The position numbers were made by a program, and so were the translations under genes. From Curtobacterium herbarum (GTDB lineage: Bacteria > Actinomycetota > Actinomycetes > Actinomycetales > Microbacteriaceae), in assembly GCF_016907335.1 (NCBI RefSeq), contig NZ_JAFBBT010000001.1, positions 1,302,001 to 1,366,000 on the forward strand: a DNA stretch of 64,000 bases. The letters run 5' to 3'. Under the pieces are notes generated by a model. The model was not told where the DNA came from. It made no database searches and worked only from the letters and a program-made list of their open reading frames with translations. Below are positions 27,384 to 35,835 of the stretch, in pieces (the stretch's first letter is position 1; every line of letters starts with the position of its first letter).

Positions 27384-27389
27384 TAGACT
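27384..27389 (+). promoter_or_regulatory. Candidate -10 box (TAGACT) for leaderless pdtaS
   Basis: TAGACT ends 6 nt before the GTG start and there is no Shine-Dalgarno. The same hexamer and spacing occur at ilvD (46169). Confidence 0.6.
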
Positions 27390-27395
27390 GATCGG

Positions 27396-28901
27396 GTGTC
27401 GACCCTCAGTGACCTCGTCCTCGCACAAGGCCGTTCCTCCGAAGCCGACGTCGAGTGGCTGCACCTGCTCGTCGGTGACTGGCAGCTGCTCGCCGACCTG
27501 TCCTTCGCCGACATGGTGCTGTGGGTGCCGACCAAGGACGACTCGACCTTCGTGGCCGTCGCGCACGCGCGGCCGTCCTCGGCGGCGACCTTGTTCTACC
27601 GCGACATCGTCGGGCAGGAGATCCGCGAAGAGTGGCGTGACCAGGTCACCCAGAGCTTCACGGGCAGCCGTGTCGTCGACTCGGCCGAGCCGGACTGGTA
27701 CGAGGACACCCCGACCCGGGTCCGCGCGATCCCCGTCCTCCGACGGCTGTCGGCGAAGAGCGCGCAGACCACCGACCGCCCGATCGCGGTCGTCACGCGG
27801 CACTCGAACCAGGACGAGTCCCGGACCCCGAGTCGCCAGGAGCTCAACTTCACGGCGAGCGCGAACGACCTGTTCGGCATGATCGCGACCGGTGACTTCC
27901 CGGACCTCGGCGCCCCGGCCGGTCCCCGTCGTGGGGCTCCGCGCGCCAGCGACGGCCTGCTCCGCCTGGACACCGACGGCGTCGTGACGTTCGCCAGCCC
28001 GAACGGCCTCAGCGCGTTCAACCGCATGGGCTTCGACGGCGAACTCGAGCGCAAGTCCCTGGCCGAGGTGACGACCGAGCTCCTCGGGGCACAGCTCGAC
28101 GTCGATGAGTCCCTGCCGCTCGTCGTCACCGGGCGTGCTCCGTGGCGCGCTGACATCGAGGCGAAGGGTGTCACCGTGACGCTCCGCTCGATCCCGCTCC
28201 GCGACCACGGCGAGCGGATCGGCGCCGTCGTGCTCTGCCGTGACGTCACCGAGATGCGGCACCAGGAGCGTGAGCTCATCACGAAGGACGCGACGATCCG
28301 CGAGATCCACCACCGGGTCAAGAACAACCTGCAGACCGTCGCGTCGCTGCTCCGTATCCAGGCCCGACGGACACACTCCGACGAGGCGCGCACCTCACTG
28401 CAGAACGCGATGCGCCGGGTCGCTGCGATCGCCGTCGTGCACGACACCCTGTCGACGGGGCTCAGCCAGACGGTCGACTTCGACGAGGTGTTCGACTCCG
28501 TGCTCAAGCTCGTGACCGAGGTCGCCGCGTCCCACAACACGACCGTGCACCCGAAGAAGACGGGGGAGTTCGGTGTCCTCCCATCCGAGGCGGCCACCCC
28601 GCTCGCTCTCGGGCTCACCGAACTCGTCACCAACGCCGTCGAGCACGGGCTGGACGGCCGCGACGGTGAGGTCGAGATCGTCGCCAACCGCCACGACGAC
28701 CACATCGAGATCCAGGTGCGGGACAACGGCGTCGGGCTGCCCGAGGGCAAGGTCGGCTCCGGTCTCGGCACGCAGATCGTCCGCACGCTCATCCAGGGTG
28801 AGCTGGGCGGCACCATCGACTGGCACACGCTCACCGGTAGCGGCACCGAGGTGACCATCTCGATCCCGTTCCGTTGGCTGACCGCCGGTACGGCTGCGTA
28901 G
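27396..28901 (+). CDS. pdtaS: Sensor histidine kinase, PdtaS type (HisKA_2)
   Basis: 501-residue soluble kinase without membrane segments. An N-terminal GAF-like sensor (about 1-165; LLVGDWQLLADLSFADMVLW) is followed by a PAS-like domain (about 185-290; LLRLDTDGVVTFASPNGLSA). The HisKA_2 dimerisation motif IHHRVKNNLQTVASLLRIQ has H305/H306. The HATPase domain shows LVTNAVEHGLDG and GSGLGTQIVRTL. In mycobacteria PdtaS phosphorylates the RNA-binding antiterminator PdtaR, but no pdtaR lies in this window. Convergent arrangement with whiB1 matches M. tuberculosis. The GTG start appears leaderless. Confidence 0.88.
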   Translation: MSTLSDLVLAQGRSSEADVEWLHLLVGDWQLLADLSFADMVLWVPTKDDSTFVAVAHARPSSAATLFYRDIVGQEIREEWRDQVTQSFTGSRVVDSAEPDWYEDTPTRVRAIPVLRRLSAKSAQTTDRPIAVVTRHSNQDESRTPSRQELNFTASANDLFGMIATGDFPDLGAPAGPRRGAPRASDGLLRLDTDGVVTFASPNGLSAFNRMGFDGELERKSLAEVTTELLGAQLDVDESLPLVVTGRAPWRADIEAKGVTVTLRSIPLRDHGERIGAVVLCRDVTEMRHQERELITKDATIREIHHRVKNNLQTVASLLRIQARRTHSDEARTSLQNAMRRVAAIAVVHDTLSTGLSQTVDFDEVFDSVLKLVTEVAASHNTTVHPKKTGEFGVLPSEAATPLALGLTELVTNAVEHGLDGRDGEVEIVANRHDDHIEIQVRDNGVGLPEGKVGSGLGTQIVRTLIQGELGGTIDWHTLTGSGTEVTISIPFRWLTAGTAA

Positions 28902-28903
28902 CG

Positions 28904-28982
28904 GAACACCGGTGTTCGTCCTCCGCGCCGCGTCATGTCGCGATGCGAACGAGGAACACCGGTGTCCAACGGACGCGGCGCG
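28904..28982. repeat. Nested palindromes between pdtaS and whiB1
   Basis: GAACACCGGTGTTC (28904-28917) is a perfect 14-bp palindrome, and a one-base variant recurs exactly 50 bp later (28954-28967). The second copy lies in the loop of an 11-bp stem formed by 28924-28934 and 28972-28982 (CGCGCCGCGTC / GACGCGGCGCG). It could terminate pdtaS or bind a dimeric regulator. Confidence 0.65.
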
Positions 28983-29014
28983 CGGTCGTGGCACGCGGCG
29001 ACTCCGGGCACGAC

Positions 29015-29049
29015 GACGCCCGCCGGCCCCGGGGGGCACGGCGGGCGTC
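29015..29049 (-). terminator. Terminator hairpin downstream of whiB1
   Basis: GACGCCCGCCG (29015-29025) pairs with CGGCGGGCGTC (29039-29049), an 11-bp stem with a 13-nt loop, just past the minus-strand whiB1 stop at 29074. Confidence 0.65.
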
Positions 29050-29073
29050 AGACGGTCTGGCAGTCCTGCTGCG

Positions 29074-29322
29074 TCAGGAGGCTCGGCGGGCGCGGGCGGC
29101 GCGGCGCTTGAGCGCGCGACGCTCGTCCTCGCTGAGGCCACCCCAGACACCGGAGTCCTGGTTGTTCTCGAGTGCGTACTGCAGGCACATCTCGGTCACG
29201 GTGCACCGAGCACAGACCGACTTGGCCTTCTCGATCTGGTCGACGGCCGGGCCGGTGTTCCCGACGGGGAAGAAGAGCTCGGGGTCCGCGGTGAGGCAGG
29301 CTGCCTGGTCACGCCAATCCAT
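29074..29322 (-). CDS. whiB1: WhiB-family iron-sulfur regulator, WhiB1 type
   Basis: 82 residues with cluster ligands C9, C37, C40 and C46, GVWGG at 58-62 and a basic tail ending KRRAARARRAS. The short N-terminus (MDWRDQAACL) and the DPELFFPVG segment identify WhiB1, an essential, nitric-oxide-sensitive [4Fe-4S] protein in mycobacteria that binds the housekeeping sigma factor. AAGGAG lies about 9 nt before the ATG. It faces pdtaS, as in M. tuberculosis. A 266-bp upstream region carries no other gene. It is the second WhiB in this window and has no N-terminal extension. Confidence 0.95.
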   Translation of the reverse strand: MDWRDQAACLTADPELFFPVGNTGPAVDQIEKAKSVCARCTVTEMCLQYALENNQDSGVWGGLSEDERRALKRRAARARRAS

Positions 29323-29588
29323 GTGGTGGTGCTCCTTGCGTTAGATGCTCGAACGGCAGGCCGGGGCCGTGACTCGGGGGATCGGGACTCTGCACATGCT
29401 CATGTGATGTACGGGAGGCTTCCTTGTGGGGAGGAGCCCGCTCGGGGAGAGTTCGACACCCGCAGAACGCTCGGGGGAGGAGCGTCGAACCACGGGAGAC
29501 GCACACCACATCGTGCCGTCCAAACGACCTCGAACATCGTTCCATACTGGTATGGCCAAATCAAGGGTTTCACTGCTGGAGGATCGCT

Positions 29589-30008
29589 GTGCCTGACACC
29601 ATCCCGGACGACCAGGTCGTCCCCCGGGGGCGGCCCGCTGCGCTCCTCGTGCTCATCGTCGTCGTCGGACTCGAGTTCCTGGCGATGGCAGCGGTGACCG
29701 TCTTCCTGCTCGTCGAGCTGCTCACGACCCCTGCTGCGAGCATCGCATCGGCGGTCGCGCTCCTCGTCCTCGCGGTCGTCGCGACCCTCTGGCTCGGCGC
29801 CATGCTCGTCGGACTGCGGCGCGGCCGGGCGTGGGTCCGGAGCGGAATCGTCGTCTGGCAGGTCCTGCAGGGTGCGCTGGCGATCGGCGCGTTCCAGGGC
29901 GTGTTCCGGGTGCCGGCCGTGGGGTGGGCGCTGCTCATCCCCGCGTTGCTCGCCATCACCCTGGTGCTCTCGAAGTCCGTGACCGCGGTCCTCGCGCGAC
30001 GCGACTGA
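29589..30008 (+). CDS. Small four-helix membrane protein
   Basis: 139 residues with about four hydrophobic segments: LLVLIVVVGLEFLAMAAVTV, SAVALLVLAVVATLWLGAML, GIVVWQVLQGALAIGAFQGV and LLIPALLAITLVLSKSV. No catalytic motif and no family name that I recognise with certainty. GTG 29589 has GGAGG about 7 nt upstream. The frame stays open for 55 codons further upstream, but those codons do not look conserved. It diverges from whiB1 and converges with bcp. Probably an integral membrane protein of unknown function. Confidence 0.7.
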   Translation: MPDTIPDDQVVPRGRPAALLVLIVVVGLEFLAMAAVTVFLLVELLTTPAASIASAVALLVLAVVATLWLGAMLVGLRRGRAWVRSGIVVWQVLQGALAIGAFQGVFRVPAVGWALLIPALLAITLVLSKSVTAVLARRD

Positions 30009-30053
30009 GGGAACTCCCAGCAGCACGGCGCGAGGACCGGGGTCCGGACGCGG

Positions 30054-30524
30054 TCAGAGCAGGCCGAGCTTCTTCCGCAGGCTCGCGACGTGCCCGGTGG
30101 CCTTGACGTTGTAGAGCGGCAGCTGGACCGAGCCGTCCTCGTCCACGACGATCGTCGACCGGATCGTGCCGGTGACGATCTTGCCGTAGTTGTTCTTCTC
30201 ACCCCAGGCGCCGTACGCGCGGTGCACGGCGAGGTCCGGGTCGCTGAGCAGCGGGAAGCTCAGTGCCTGCTCGTGGTGGAACCGCTGCAGGGCGGGCAGT
30301 TCGTCCTTCGAGACGCCGAGCACCTCGTACCCGGCGGCCTGCAGGGACGACATGTTGTCGCGGAAGTCGCAGGCCTCGGTCGTGCACCCGGGGGTGGAGG
30401 CTGCGGGGTAGAAGTACACGATGACCTTGCGGCCCCGGAGGTCGGCGAGCGAGTGCTCGGTGCCGTCCTGGTCGGGGAGGGTGAAGTCGGGGGCGGTGTC
30501 GCCGGCGGCGAGACGGTCGCTCAA
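30054..30524 (-). CDS. bcp: Thioredoxin-dependent peroxiredoxin, Bcp/PrxQ type
   Basis: Reduces hydrogen peroxide and organic hydroperoxides using thioredoxin; cytosolic. 156 residues. The peroxidatic Cys is C47 in the PAASTPGCT motif, and C52 five residues later is the expected resolving Cys of the PrxQ group. The N-terminal APDFTLPDQDG is conserved. The start codon is TTG at 30524, chosen because AGGAGC lies 5 nt upstream and because the family begins here. TTG starts are uncommon in this window. The tRNA-Lys lies on the other strand behind it. Confidence 0.93.
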   Translation of the reverse strand: MSDRLAAGDTAPDFTLPDQDGTEHSLADLRGRKVIVYFYPAASTPGCTTEACDFRDNMSSLQAAGYEVLGVSKDELPALQRFHHEQALSFPLLSDPDLAVHRAYGAWGEKNNYGKIVTGTIRSTIVVDEDGSVQLPLYNVKATGHVASLRKKLGLL

Positions 30525-30580
30525 GTGGTGCTCCTGTTCGTTCGGCGCCCCGGGTGGTCAGGGGCGCACCGAAGTCATGC

Positions 30581-30586
30581 TATTGT
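30581..30586 (+). promoter_or_regulatory. Candidate -10 box for tRNA-Lys
   Basis: TATTGT lies about 50 nt before the tRNA 5' end in an AT-rich patch. No convincing -35 is seen, so support is weak. Confidence 0.35.
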
Positions 30587-30636
30587 TGATTCCCGTCGCG
30601 GGGCTCACGCCGAAGCGCCAGAACAACTCCACACAC

Positions 30637-30709
<73 letters not shown>

Positions 30710-30716
30710 CCACACG

Positions 30717-30745
30717 AAGACCCCGACCGATCCGGTCGGGGTCTT
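30717..30745 (+). terminator. Terminator of tRNA-Lys
   Basis: AAGACCCCGACC pairs perfectly with GGTCGGGGTCTT around a 5-nt loop, 5 nt after the encoded CCA. It is a 12-bp stem with a short CTGAG tail. Confidence 0.8.
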
Positions 30746-31064
30746 CTGAGTTGCGGAGCGGCCGGTGCTGCGCCGCGTGCGCTCCGCGCCGCGCCCGAGG
30801 TGCCGGTGGCCCACGAGTCGCTCGGCGTGCTCGGCAGGCTCGGCGGGTGCAGCGGGCGCGCACGCTCAGTGCACTCGCCAGCCACGGGAGGCTGCCTCGG
30901 CAGCCACGGGAGGTCGCGTCGTCCGCGGGGGAATCCGCCCCCCGCCCCCGCCCCCAGCCCAGCCCAGCCCCAGCCCGGCTCCGGACCCAGCCCCGGAGCC
31001 GGAGCCGGAACCGGAGCCGGAGCCGGATCCTCAGCCGGAGCCGCAGCAGGTCCGGTGGTGATCA
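30746..31064. other. Intergenic region with hexamer and short direct repeats, no gene seen
   Basis: 319 bp without a credible gene. GCAGCCACGGGAGG occurs twice about 21 bp apart near 30879-30913. A GGAGCC hexamer array with small variations occupies about 30990-31045. Open frames here are GC artefacts. Confidence 0.6.
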
Positions 31065-31106
31065 CGGCAGGCGGGGTCCCTCCGGACCGGAGCACCCCGC
31101 CTGCCG
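31065..31106 (-). terminator. Terminator of the surface-protein gene
   Basis: CGGCAGGCGGGGT (31065-31077) pairs with ACCCCGCCTGCCG (31094-31106), a 13-bp stem. The loop holds a smaller CTCC/GGAG stem. It lies 5 bp past the minus-strand stop at 31111. Confidence 0.75.
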
Positions 31107-31110
31107 GAGC

Positions 31111-34100
31111 TCAGCGCCGCCGCAGCCGTCGGCGCCATACGAGGACGCCGCCGACGACGACCAGCAGCATCGCCACCGTGCTGAGGAGCAGGAGCCCCGA
31201 GCTGCCGGTGAACGCGAGTGTTCCGCGGGCCGTCGTCGCGTCGGCAGCCGAGCCCCGCCCGGTACCCGGCTCCGGCGCAGGCGATGCGCTGACGGACCCG
31301 GACCCGCCAGGCACGTCCGGATCAACGGGGCCGACGGGGTCGACGGGCTTCGCGGGATCGGTCGGGTCCACGGTGAAGCCTGGGTCGACGGTACCCGGCG
31401 GATCGACCACGTCGTTCGCGGGCAGGACTCCGGCATCGATCGTGTCCAGCCGCTGCACACCCTCCAGCTCGCCACCAGCGGCCGTGACACGTGCGATGGT
31501 CGTCTCCGCCGTGCGGCCGTCCTGGTCCACGTCGGAGTCGACTGCCTGGTCCGTGCCGGCGTGCTGGCGGGTGAACGCGCGCCCCTCGGGGGCTCGGAAC
31601 GTGACCGTGTACGCCCCGGGTCGGAGCGCGCCGAAGCGGTAGTCGCCGTCGGCGGTGGTCGTCGTGGTGCGGTCCACGTCGTCGCCGTGGTCGTCCGTGC
31701 CGGTCAGTCGGACGTCGACGCCCTGGAGGCCCGTTTCGCCGGCGTCCTGGATGCCGTTGCCGTCCTCGTCGGTCCAGACGTGGTCACCGAGGGCACCGGC
31801 GACGACACGGACGGTCGCCGCGTTCGACAGCACCGCCAGTGCCAGGTTCGAGGCGCGCAGGCCGAACCGGTTCGTGTAGCGGTCGCCGTCGTGCTGGCCG
31901 TCGGTCCGCAGGGCGATCCGGTGTGTGACGGTCGCGCCGGCCGCGACGGGAGCACCTCGCTGGAGACGGAACGCGGTGACGTCGGCGAGCGTGCCGGGGC
32001 ACCCCGCGGTGCCGAAGTCCGCCTCCGCGCACCAGTTCGTCGAACCGCCCGGCTGGTTCGACGGGTGCGATCCGTCGAGGGCGACGTCGCCCGGGTCCGC
32101 TGCGGTGTACTCGACGGACTCGTCGGCAGCAGCGTCGATCGGGATCGGTGCAGCGAGGCCGACGGAGCCGTGGAACGACGAGTCCCCGCCGGCTCCGCGG
32201 AACGGGAGGACGTCGATCAGGTCCGCGTGGTCGATCGCGCTGGCGTCGGTGTTCGTGTAGTCGAGCTGCCACCTGAGGTCGTCGCCCGTGACGACGACCG
32301 GCTCCAGGGCGGTCTCCCGGACGCCGACCCCGCCGGTGGTGACGATCTGCACGGCGCGCTCGGCCCGACGGTACCGCTCGTCGGACCGGTCGCTCGGCGA
32401 GGCGATGACGACCTCGTTGGTGACGGGTGCCGCGGGTGCCGACGTCGACACCTCGGCGGTGTAGGTGATCGGGGTCAGCTCGGTGTTGGGGTCGACGTCG
32501 TGGAGGGTCCAGGTGAGGCGTTGCCGCTGCGCACCGTCGGCGTCCGTGATCGTGTCGGTCTCCGGAGCGGGCGTCGCACTGTCCGCGACGTAGCTGACGT
32601 TCGGCGGCAGGACGTCACGGACCGTGACGTCGGACGGCTTGCCCGTGGTGTTGCCGTTCGTGAGCGACGGGTAGAGGGCGTAGTCGAGGGTGTTGCCGGC
32701 GACGGCGAACCGGGTCGCGTCCGGGGTGTCGGTGGCGTCGTGTCCGGCGTCGACGACCTTCTTCGTGACCCGGGCGAGGTCCTCGGTGACGAGGACGCTG
32801 TCGGACAGGCTGCCGGCCCCGAGCACCGGGTCGGAGGCGGTGTCGTGGATCCAGGGCTGGTCGGCTCCGAACCGCAGGTGACCGAAGTCGCGGGCTCGGG
32901 TGCCGTCGGCGACGTCGCGCGTCACGACGTACGAGAAGAGGACGGCGGTCGTGCTGCCTCGGACGCCCCCGGTGGCGCGGATCGCCCCGACCGCGTCGAG
33001 GCCTCCCGGCACGTCCTCGGGCTGGTCGTACCAGGGGCCGTCGTCGTCGTCGCACGTCGCCTGTCGTTGGCCTTCCTCGGGGCTGGTCATGTCGTACGCG
33101 GCGTACTGCACGGTCCCGCCGGTGAGGCCCGCGGTCCGCGCAGCGACCCTGCCGGGACCCACGCGGGTCAGCCGCTGGGTGGCGCGGTCGAACGTGTCGC
33201 AGAGCACGACGCCGTCACGGGGGCGGAGGCCGGTGTTCGTGGCACCGACGTCGCTGCGGAGCACCATGCCGGGTGTCACCCAGGGATCGCCCTCCCGCGC
33301 GGAACCGGCCGACACGCTCGCACCATCGCCGTGCACCCGGTACAGGCGCTTGTAGCCACCGCCGGGACCGAACTCGACGATGTTGCGTGCCGCTCGGTTG
33401 TCGCCGAGGGGTTCGGTGGACCCGGGGAAGTTCGGGGCTCCACTGATCGAGGTGGTCCGCAGCGGCGAGTACGTGTTCACCGAGTCCACGCTCGTGCCGG
33501 GTGGCGGCGTGGGCATCCAGACGGACAGGTAGCCGGAGACGAAGTAGGACCGGTTCGGCTGTGTCAGCGCACCGGTCAGCCCGGTCGTGGGGAGATGGGT
33601 GGGGTCGGTGACGGTTCCGGTGATCGTCACCGACACGGGCTCGCCGGCGCTGTCCTGCTCGCACGTGATCGCGCCGGAGTCCGTCACGCTGTTCGCCGTG
33701 CCACCGCGACCACCGGGCAGGTTGCCGAAGCGCCAGTCGGTGACGTCGTTGACGCCGCAGGCGGGGTGCCCGCCGTTCCAGAGCACCGCGTCGGAGGGCA
33801 GGTCGCCGAGGATCTCCGAGAGGTCGTCGGTGAAGGTCATCGGTCCGGCGCTCCGCTCGAAGCCGAGCAGGCCCTGGCCCGGCACGACCGGTTGCCAGTC
33901 GACCGTGATCGGGTAGACCAGCTGGATGCCGTGGGTGGTGCCGTCCGGGCCGAGCGCATCGGCGTCCAGGCGTGAGCCGTTGATGTTCTTGCTGAGGTTG
34001 TAGCGGGGCGCGGCCGAGACCGTCGTGGTGGGGGAGACCGTGGTGACCGTGCCGTTCTCGGCGCCGTCCGCGGTCCCGGTGCCGGCGACGGCGAGTGTGT

Positions 34101-34563
34101 CGCCGTGCCGCAGGTCGCCGGAGACGTCGAGCACTGCGGGGACGGCGACCGCGTGTCCTTCGGCGACGTCACCCAGGTTGCACACCAGGTCTGCTCCGTC
34201 GATCGACGACCCGGCGCCCCGGCACGGACCGGGGACGCCGACCCATGACGTGCCCGCCGGGGCCGAGAGGGTGAAGCGTTCGTTGGTGCTCGTGCCGCCG
34301 GTGGAGTTCATCGTGACGCGGTAGGTGACGGCGTCGAGCGTGCGCACGATCCCGTTGGTGGCGTCCCGGTCGCCGCCCGGGCCGTCGTCCGGGGTGAAGG
34401 GGCCGTTGCCGTCCTTCGCGATCTCGACGGCCAGCCCGACGGTCGCCCCGGTGGTGCTGGCGGGTGGGTCGGTCGACGTGGCGGCTGCGGCCACGCTCGG
34501 ACTCGTCACGGCGAGCGTGATGGCGAGCGCGAGCGCGGCACGCGGTGTGGCGCGTGGGCGCAT
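31111..34563 (-). CDS. Large cell-surface protein with SdrD-B-like domain and LAFTG sortase signal
   Basis: 1150 residues, exported and probably wall-anchored. A signal peptide (MRPRATPRAALALAITLAV, cleaved near AAA-ATS) is followed by a long beta-rich region with DUF11-like segments (NTLDYALYPSLTNGNTTGKP, DVLPPNVSYVADSA). An SdrD-B-like domain lies at about 927-1048 (GDHVWTDEDGNGIQDAGETG; YRFGALRPGAYTVTFRAPEG). A Pro/Asp-rich spacer (about 1049-1114) leads to LAFTG at 1116-1120, then a helix and RRRLRRR. LAxTG is the class E sortase motif common in actinobacteria; no sortase is in this window. Likely role is surface adhesion or structure. ATG 34563 has GAGGGAG upstream. Longer upstream frame is spurious. 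Confidence 0.85.
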   Translation of the reverse strand: MRPRATPRAALALAITLAVTSPSVAAAATSTDPPASTTGATVGLAVEIAKDGNGPFTPDDGPGGDRDATNGIVRTLDAVTYRVTMNSTGGTSTNERFTLSAPAGTSWVGVPGPCRGAGSSIDGADLVCNLGDVAEGHAVAVPAVLDVSGDLRHGDTLAVAGTGTADGAENGTVTTVSPTTTVSAAPRYNLSKNINGSRLDADALGPDGTTHGIQLVYPITVDWQPVVPGQGLLGFERSAGPMTFTDDLSEILGDLPSDAVLWNGGHPACGVNDVTDWRFGNLPGGRGGTANSVTDSGAITCEQDSAGEPVSVTITGTVTDPTHLPTTGLTGALTQPNRSYFVSGYLSVWMPTPPPGTSVDSVNTYSPLRTTSISGAPNFPGSTEPLGDNRAARNIVEFGPGGGYKRLYRVHGDGASVSAGSAREGDPWVTPGMVLRSDVGATNTGLRPRDGVVLCDTFDRATQRLTRVGPGRVAARTAGLTGGTVQYAAYDMTSPEEGQRQATCDDDDGPWYDQPEDVPGGLDAVGAIRATGGVRGSTTAVLFSYVVTRDVADGTRARDFGHLRFGADQPWIHDTASDPVLGAGSLSDSVLVTEDLARVTKKVVDAGHDATDTPDATRFAVAGNTLDYALYPSLTNGNTTGKPSDVTVRDVLPPNVSYVADSATPAPETDTITDADGAQRQRLTWTLHDVDPNTELTPITYTAEVSTSAPAAPVTNEVVIASPSDRSDERYRRAERAVQIVTTGGVGVRETALEPVVVTGDDLRWQLDYTNTDASAIDHADLIDVLPFRGAGGDSSFHGSVGLAAPIPIDAAADESVEYTAADPGDVALDGSHPSNQPGGSTNWCAEADFGTAGCPGTLADVTAFRLQRGAPVAAGATVTHRIALRTDGQHDGDRYTNRFGLRASNLALAVLSNAATVRVVAGALGDHVWTDEDGNGIQDAGETGLQGVDVRLTGTDDHGDDVDRTTTTTADGDYRFGALRPGAYTVTFRAPEGRAFTRQHAGTDQAVDSDVDQDGRTAETTIARVTAAGGELEGVQRLDTIDAGVLPANDVVDPPGTVDPGFTVDPTDPAKPVDPVGPVDPDVPGGSGSVSASPAPEPGTGRGSAADATTARGTLAFTGSSGLLLLSTVAMLLVVVGGVLVWRRRLRRR

Positions 34564-34685
34564 GGGGACTCCCTCTGTTCGATCGGTTCGGGCATCGGTG
34601 GCCGATGACCCGGGCGATGCTAGACCGGCAGAGGAATGCAGTACGAGGTATTGGAACACGAAATGTTGCGCGAGGACACGGAGGA

Positions 34686-35336
34686 TCAGCTCGGAGCCAG
34701 GTCGACGACCCGTTCCTCCCCGAGGACCGGCACGAGCGCCCCGGCGGACACGCTCGCCAGCTCCGCCTCGAGCGTCGCGACACCGTCGAGTGGGACCCAC
34801 AGCGTGAACACCGCCTGCTCGCCGTACACGGTGTCGTCCGCGGTGGCGTCGTGGCGCGCGACCCACGCCCGGAGTGCGTTGTCGACCCGTCCGGCGTCGG
34901 CGTGCGGGACGGCGACCTGCACCCGCGTCCGAGCAGCGCGACGGATGACCGTCGCCTGGTCGAGCGCTCCGGACACCGAGGTCGAGTAGGCGCGGACGAG
35001 CCCGCCAGCCCCGAGCTTCACCCCGCCGAACCACCGGCTGACGACCACGACGACGTCGGTCAGGTCGCGGCGTCGGAGCACCTCGAGCATCGGCACCCCG
35101 GCGGTGCCGGAGGGTTCACCGTCGTCGGAGGACCGTGCCTGGTCCCCGAGGACGCCCGTCACCATGGCGGTGCAGTGGTGTCGCGCGTCCCAGGACCGCC
35201 GACGGACCTCGGCGACGACGGCCTCGGCCGCTGCCGGGTCGGGAGCCGGGTGGGCGGTCGTGACGAACCGGGAGCGGGAGACGACGAACTCGTGCTCGAC
35301 CGGGCCGGCGATGGTCGAGGGGTACCGGCGCGACAC
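34686..35336 (-). CDS. YigZ/IMPACT family protein
   Basis: 216 residues with the UPF0029/IMPACT fold. The N-terminal domain has HEFVVSRSRFVTTAHP, DARHHCTAMV and DDGEPSGTAGVPMLEVL, followed by VVVVVSRWFGGVKLGAGGLV, the most conserved stretch. The C-terminal domain is DUF1949-like. Eukaryotic IMPACT regulates translation through GCN1; the bacterial role is unknown, possibly nucleic-acid or ribosome related. The GTG start at 35336 is preceded by TACCCT with 7 nt spacing and no Shine-Dalgarno, so it is likely leaderless. It is divergent from the HTH/ImmA operon, with only 58 bp between start codons. Confidence 0.88.
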   Translation of the reverse strand: MSRRYPSTIAGPVEHEFVVSRSRFVTTAHPAPDPAAAEAVVAEVRRRSWDARHHCTAMVTGVLGDQARSSDDGEPSGTAGVPMLEVLRRRDLTDVVVVVSRWFGGVKLGAGGLVRAYSTSVSGALDQATVIRRAARTRVQVAVPHADAGRVDNALRAWVARHDATADDTVYGEQAVFTLWVPLDGVATLEAELASVSAGALVPVLGEERVVDLAPS

Positions 35337-35343
35337 CCTTCCG

Positions 35344-35349
35344 AGGGTA
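35344..35349 (-). promoter_or_regulatory. Candidate -10 box (TACCCT) for the YigZ gene
   Basis: Minus-strand TACCCT lies 7 nt before GTG 35336. The divergent gene at 35395 has TACAGT at 35359-35364, so two opposite promoters share about 20 bp. Confidence 0.5.
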
Positions 35350-35394
35350 GTCGCGCGGTACAGTGGTCCGGCACGGGGATCGAAGGGGGCGACG

Positions 35395-35835
35395 ATGACG
35401 GCATCACTGCCGAAGGGCGGCGTGCTCGACGCGGGCGAACTCGCGCGCCGGCTCAACCTGCTGCTCGACTTCGAGGAGACGCAGCGCGGCGCGCCCGTGC
35501 CCTTCGCCGAGATCGAGCAGTACGTCGACGAGCACGGCGGATCGCTCTCGCGGGCGAAGTGGACCTACATGGTGTCCGGGGACGGCCGTCGGAACAGCGA
35601 CACCCAGCTGCTCCGACTGCTCGCCGGCTTCTTCGAGGTCGACGACGCCTTCCTGCTCGAGGACACCGACCTGCCGGACCGCATCGGGGCGCAGCTCGCA
35701 CTCGTCCGGTCGATCCGGTCGGCACGTGTCAGCGGCTTCGCGGCGCGGACCTTCCCCGGGGAGCTCTCCCCGGACGCCCTCCGGCGCATCGCCGAGGTCA
35801 TCGAGCAGGAGTCGCGCCGCGGCGGTGCTGCATGA
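35395..35835 (+). CDS. HTH-type transcriptional regulator of the ImmA operon
   Basis: 146 residues, first gene of a three-gene overlapping operon. It shows XRE-like features: GELARRLNLLLDFEETQRG, PFAEIEQYVDEHGGSLSRAK, WTYMVSGDGRRNSDTQLLRL and AGFFEVDDAFLLEDTDLP, where the last two parts resemble the C-terminal helices of Cro/CI-type domains. It is expected to bind DNA and be cleaved or controlled by the adjacent ImmA/IrrE peptidase. ATG 35395 is preceded by GAAGGGGG. Its stop overlaps the next ATG by 4 bp. A candidate -10 (TACAGT) gives a leader of about 25 nt. The DNA-binding call is inferred from partial pattern and context. Confidence 0.72.
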   Translation: MTASLPKGGVLDAGELARRLNLLLDFEETQRGAPVPFAEIEQYVDEHGGSLSRAKWTYMVSGDGRRNSDTQLLRLLAGFFEVDDAFLLEDTDLPDRIGAQLALVRSIRSARVSGFAARTFPGELSPDALRRIAEVIEQESRRGGAA

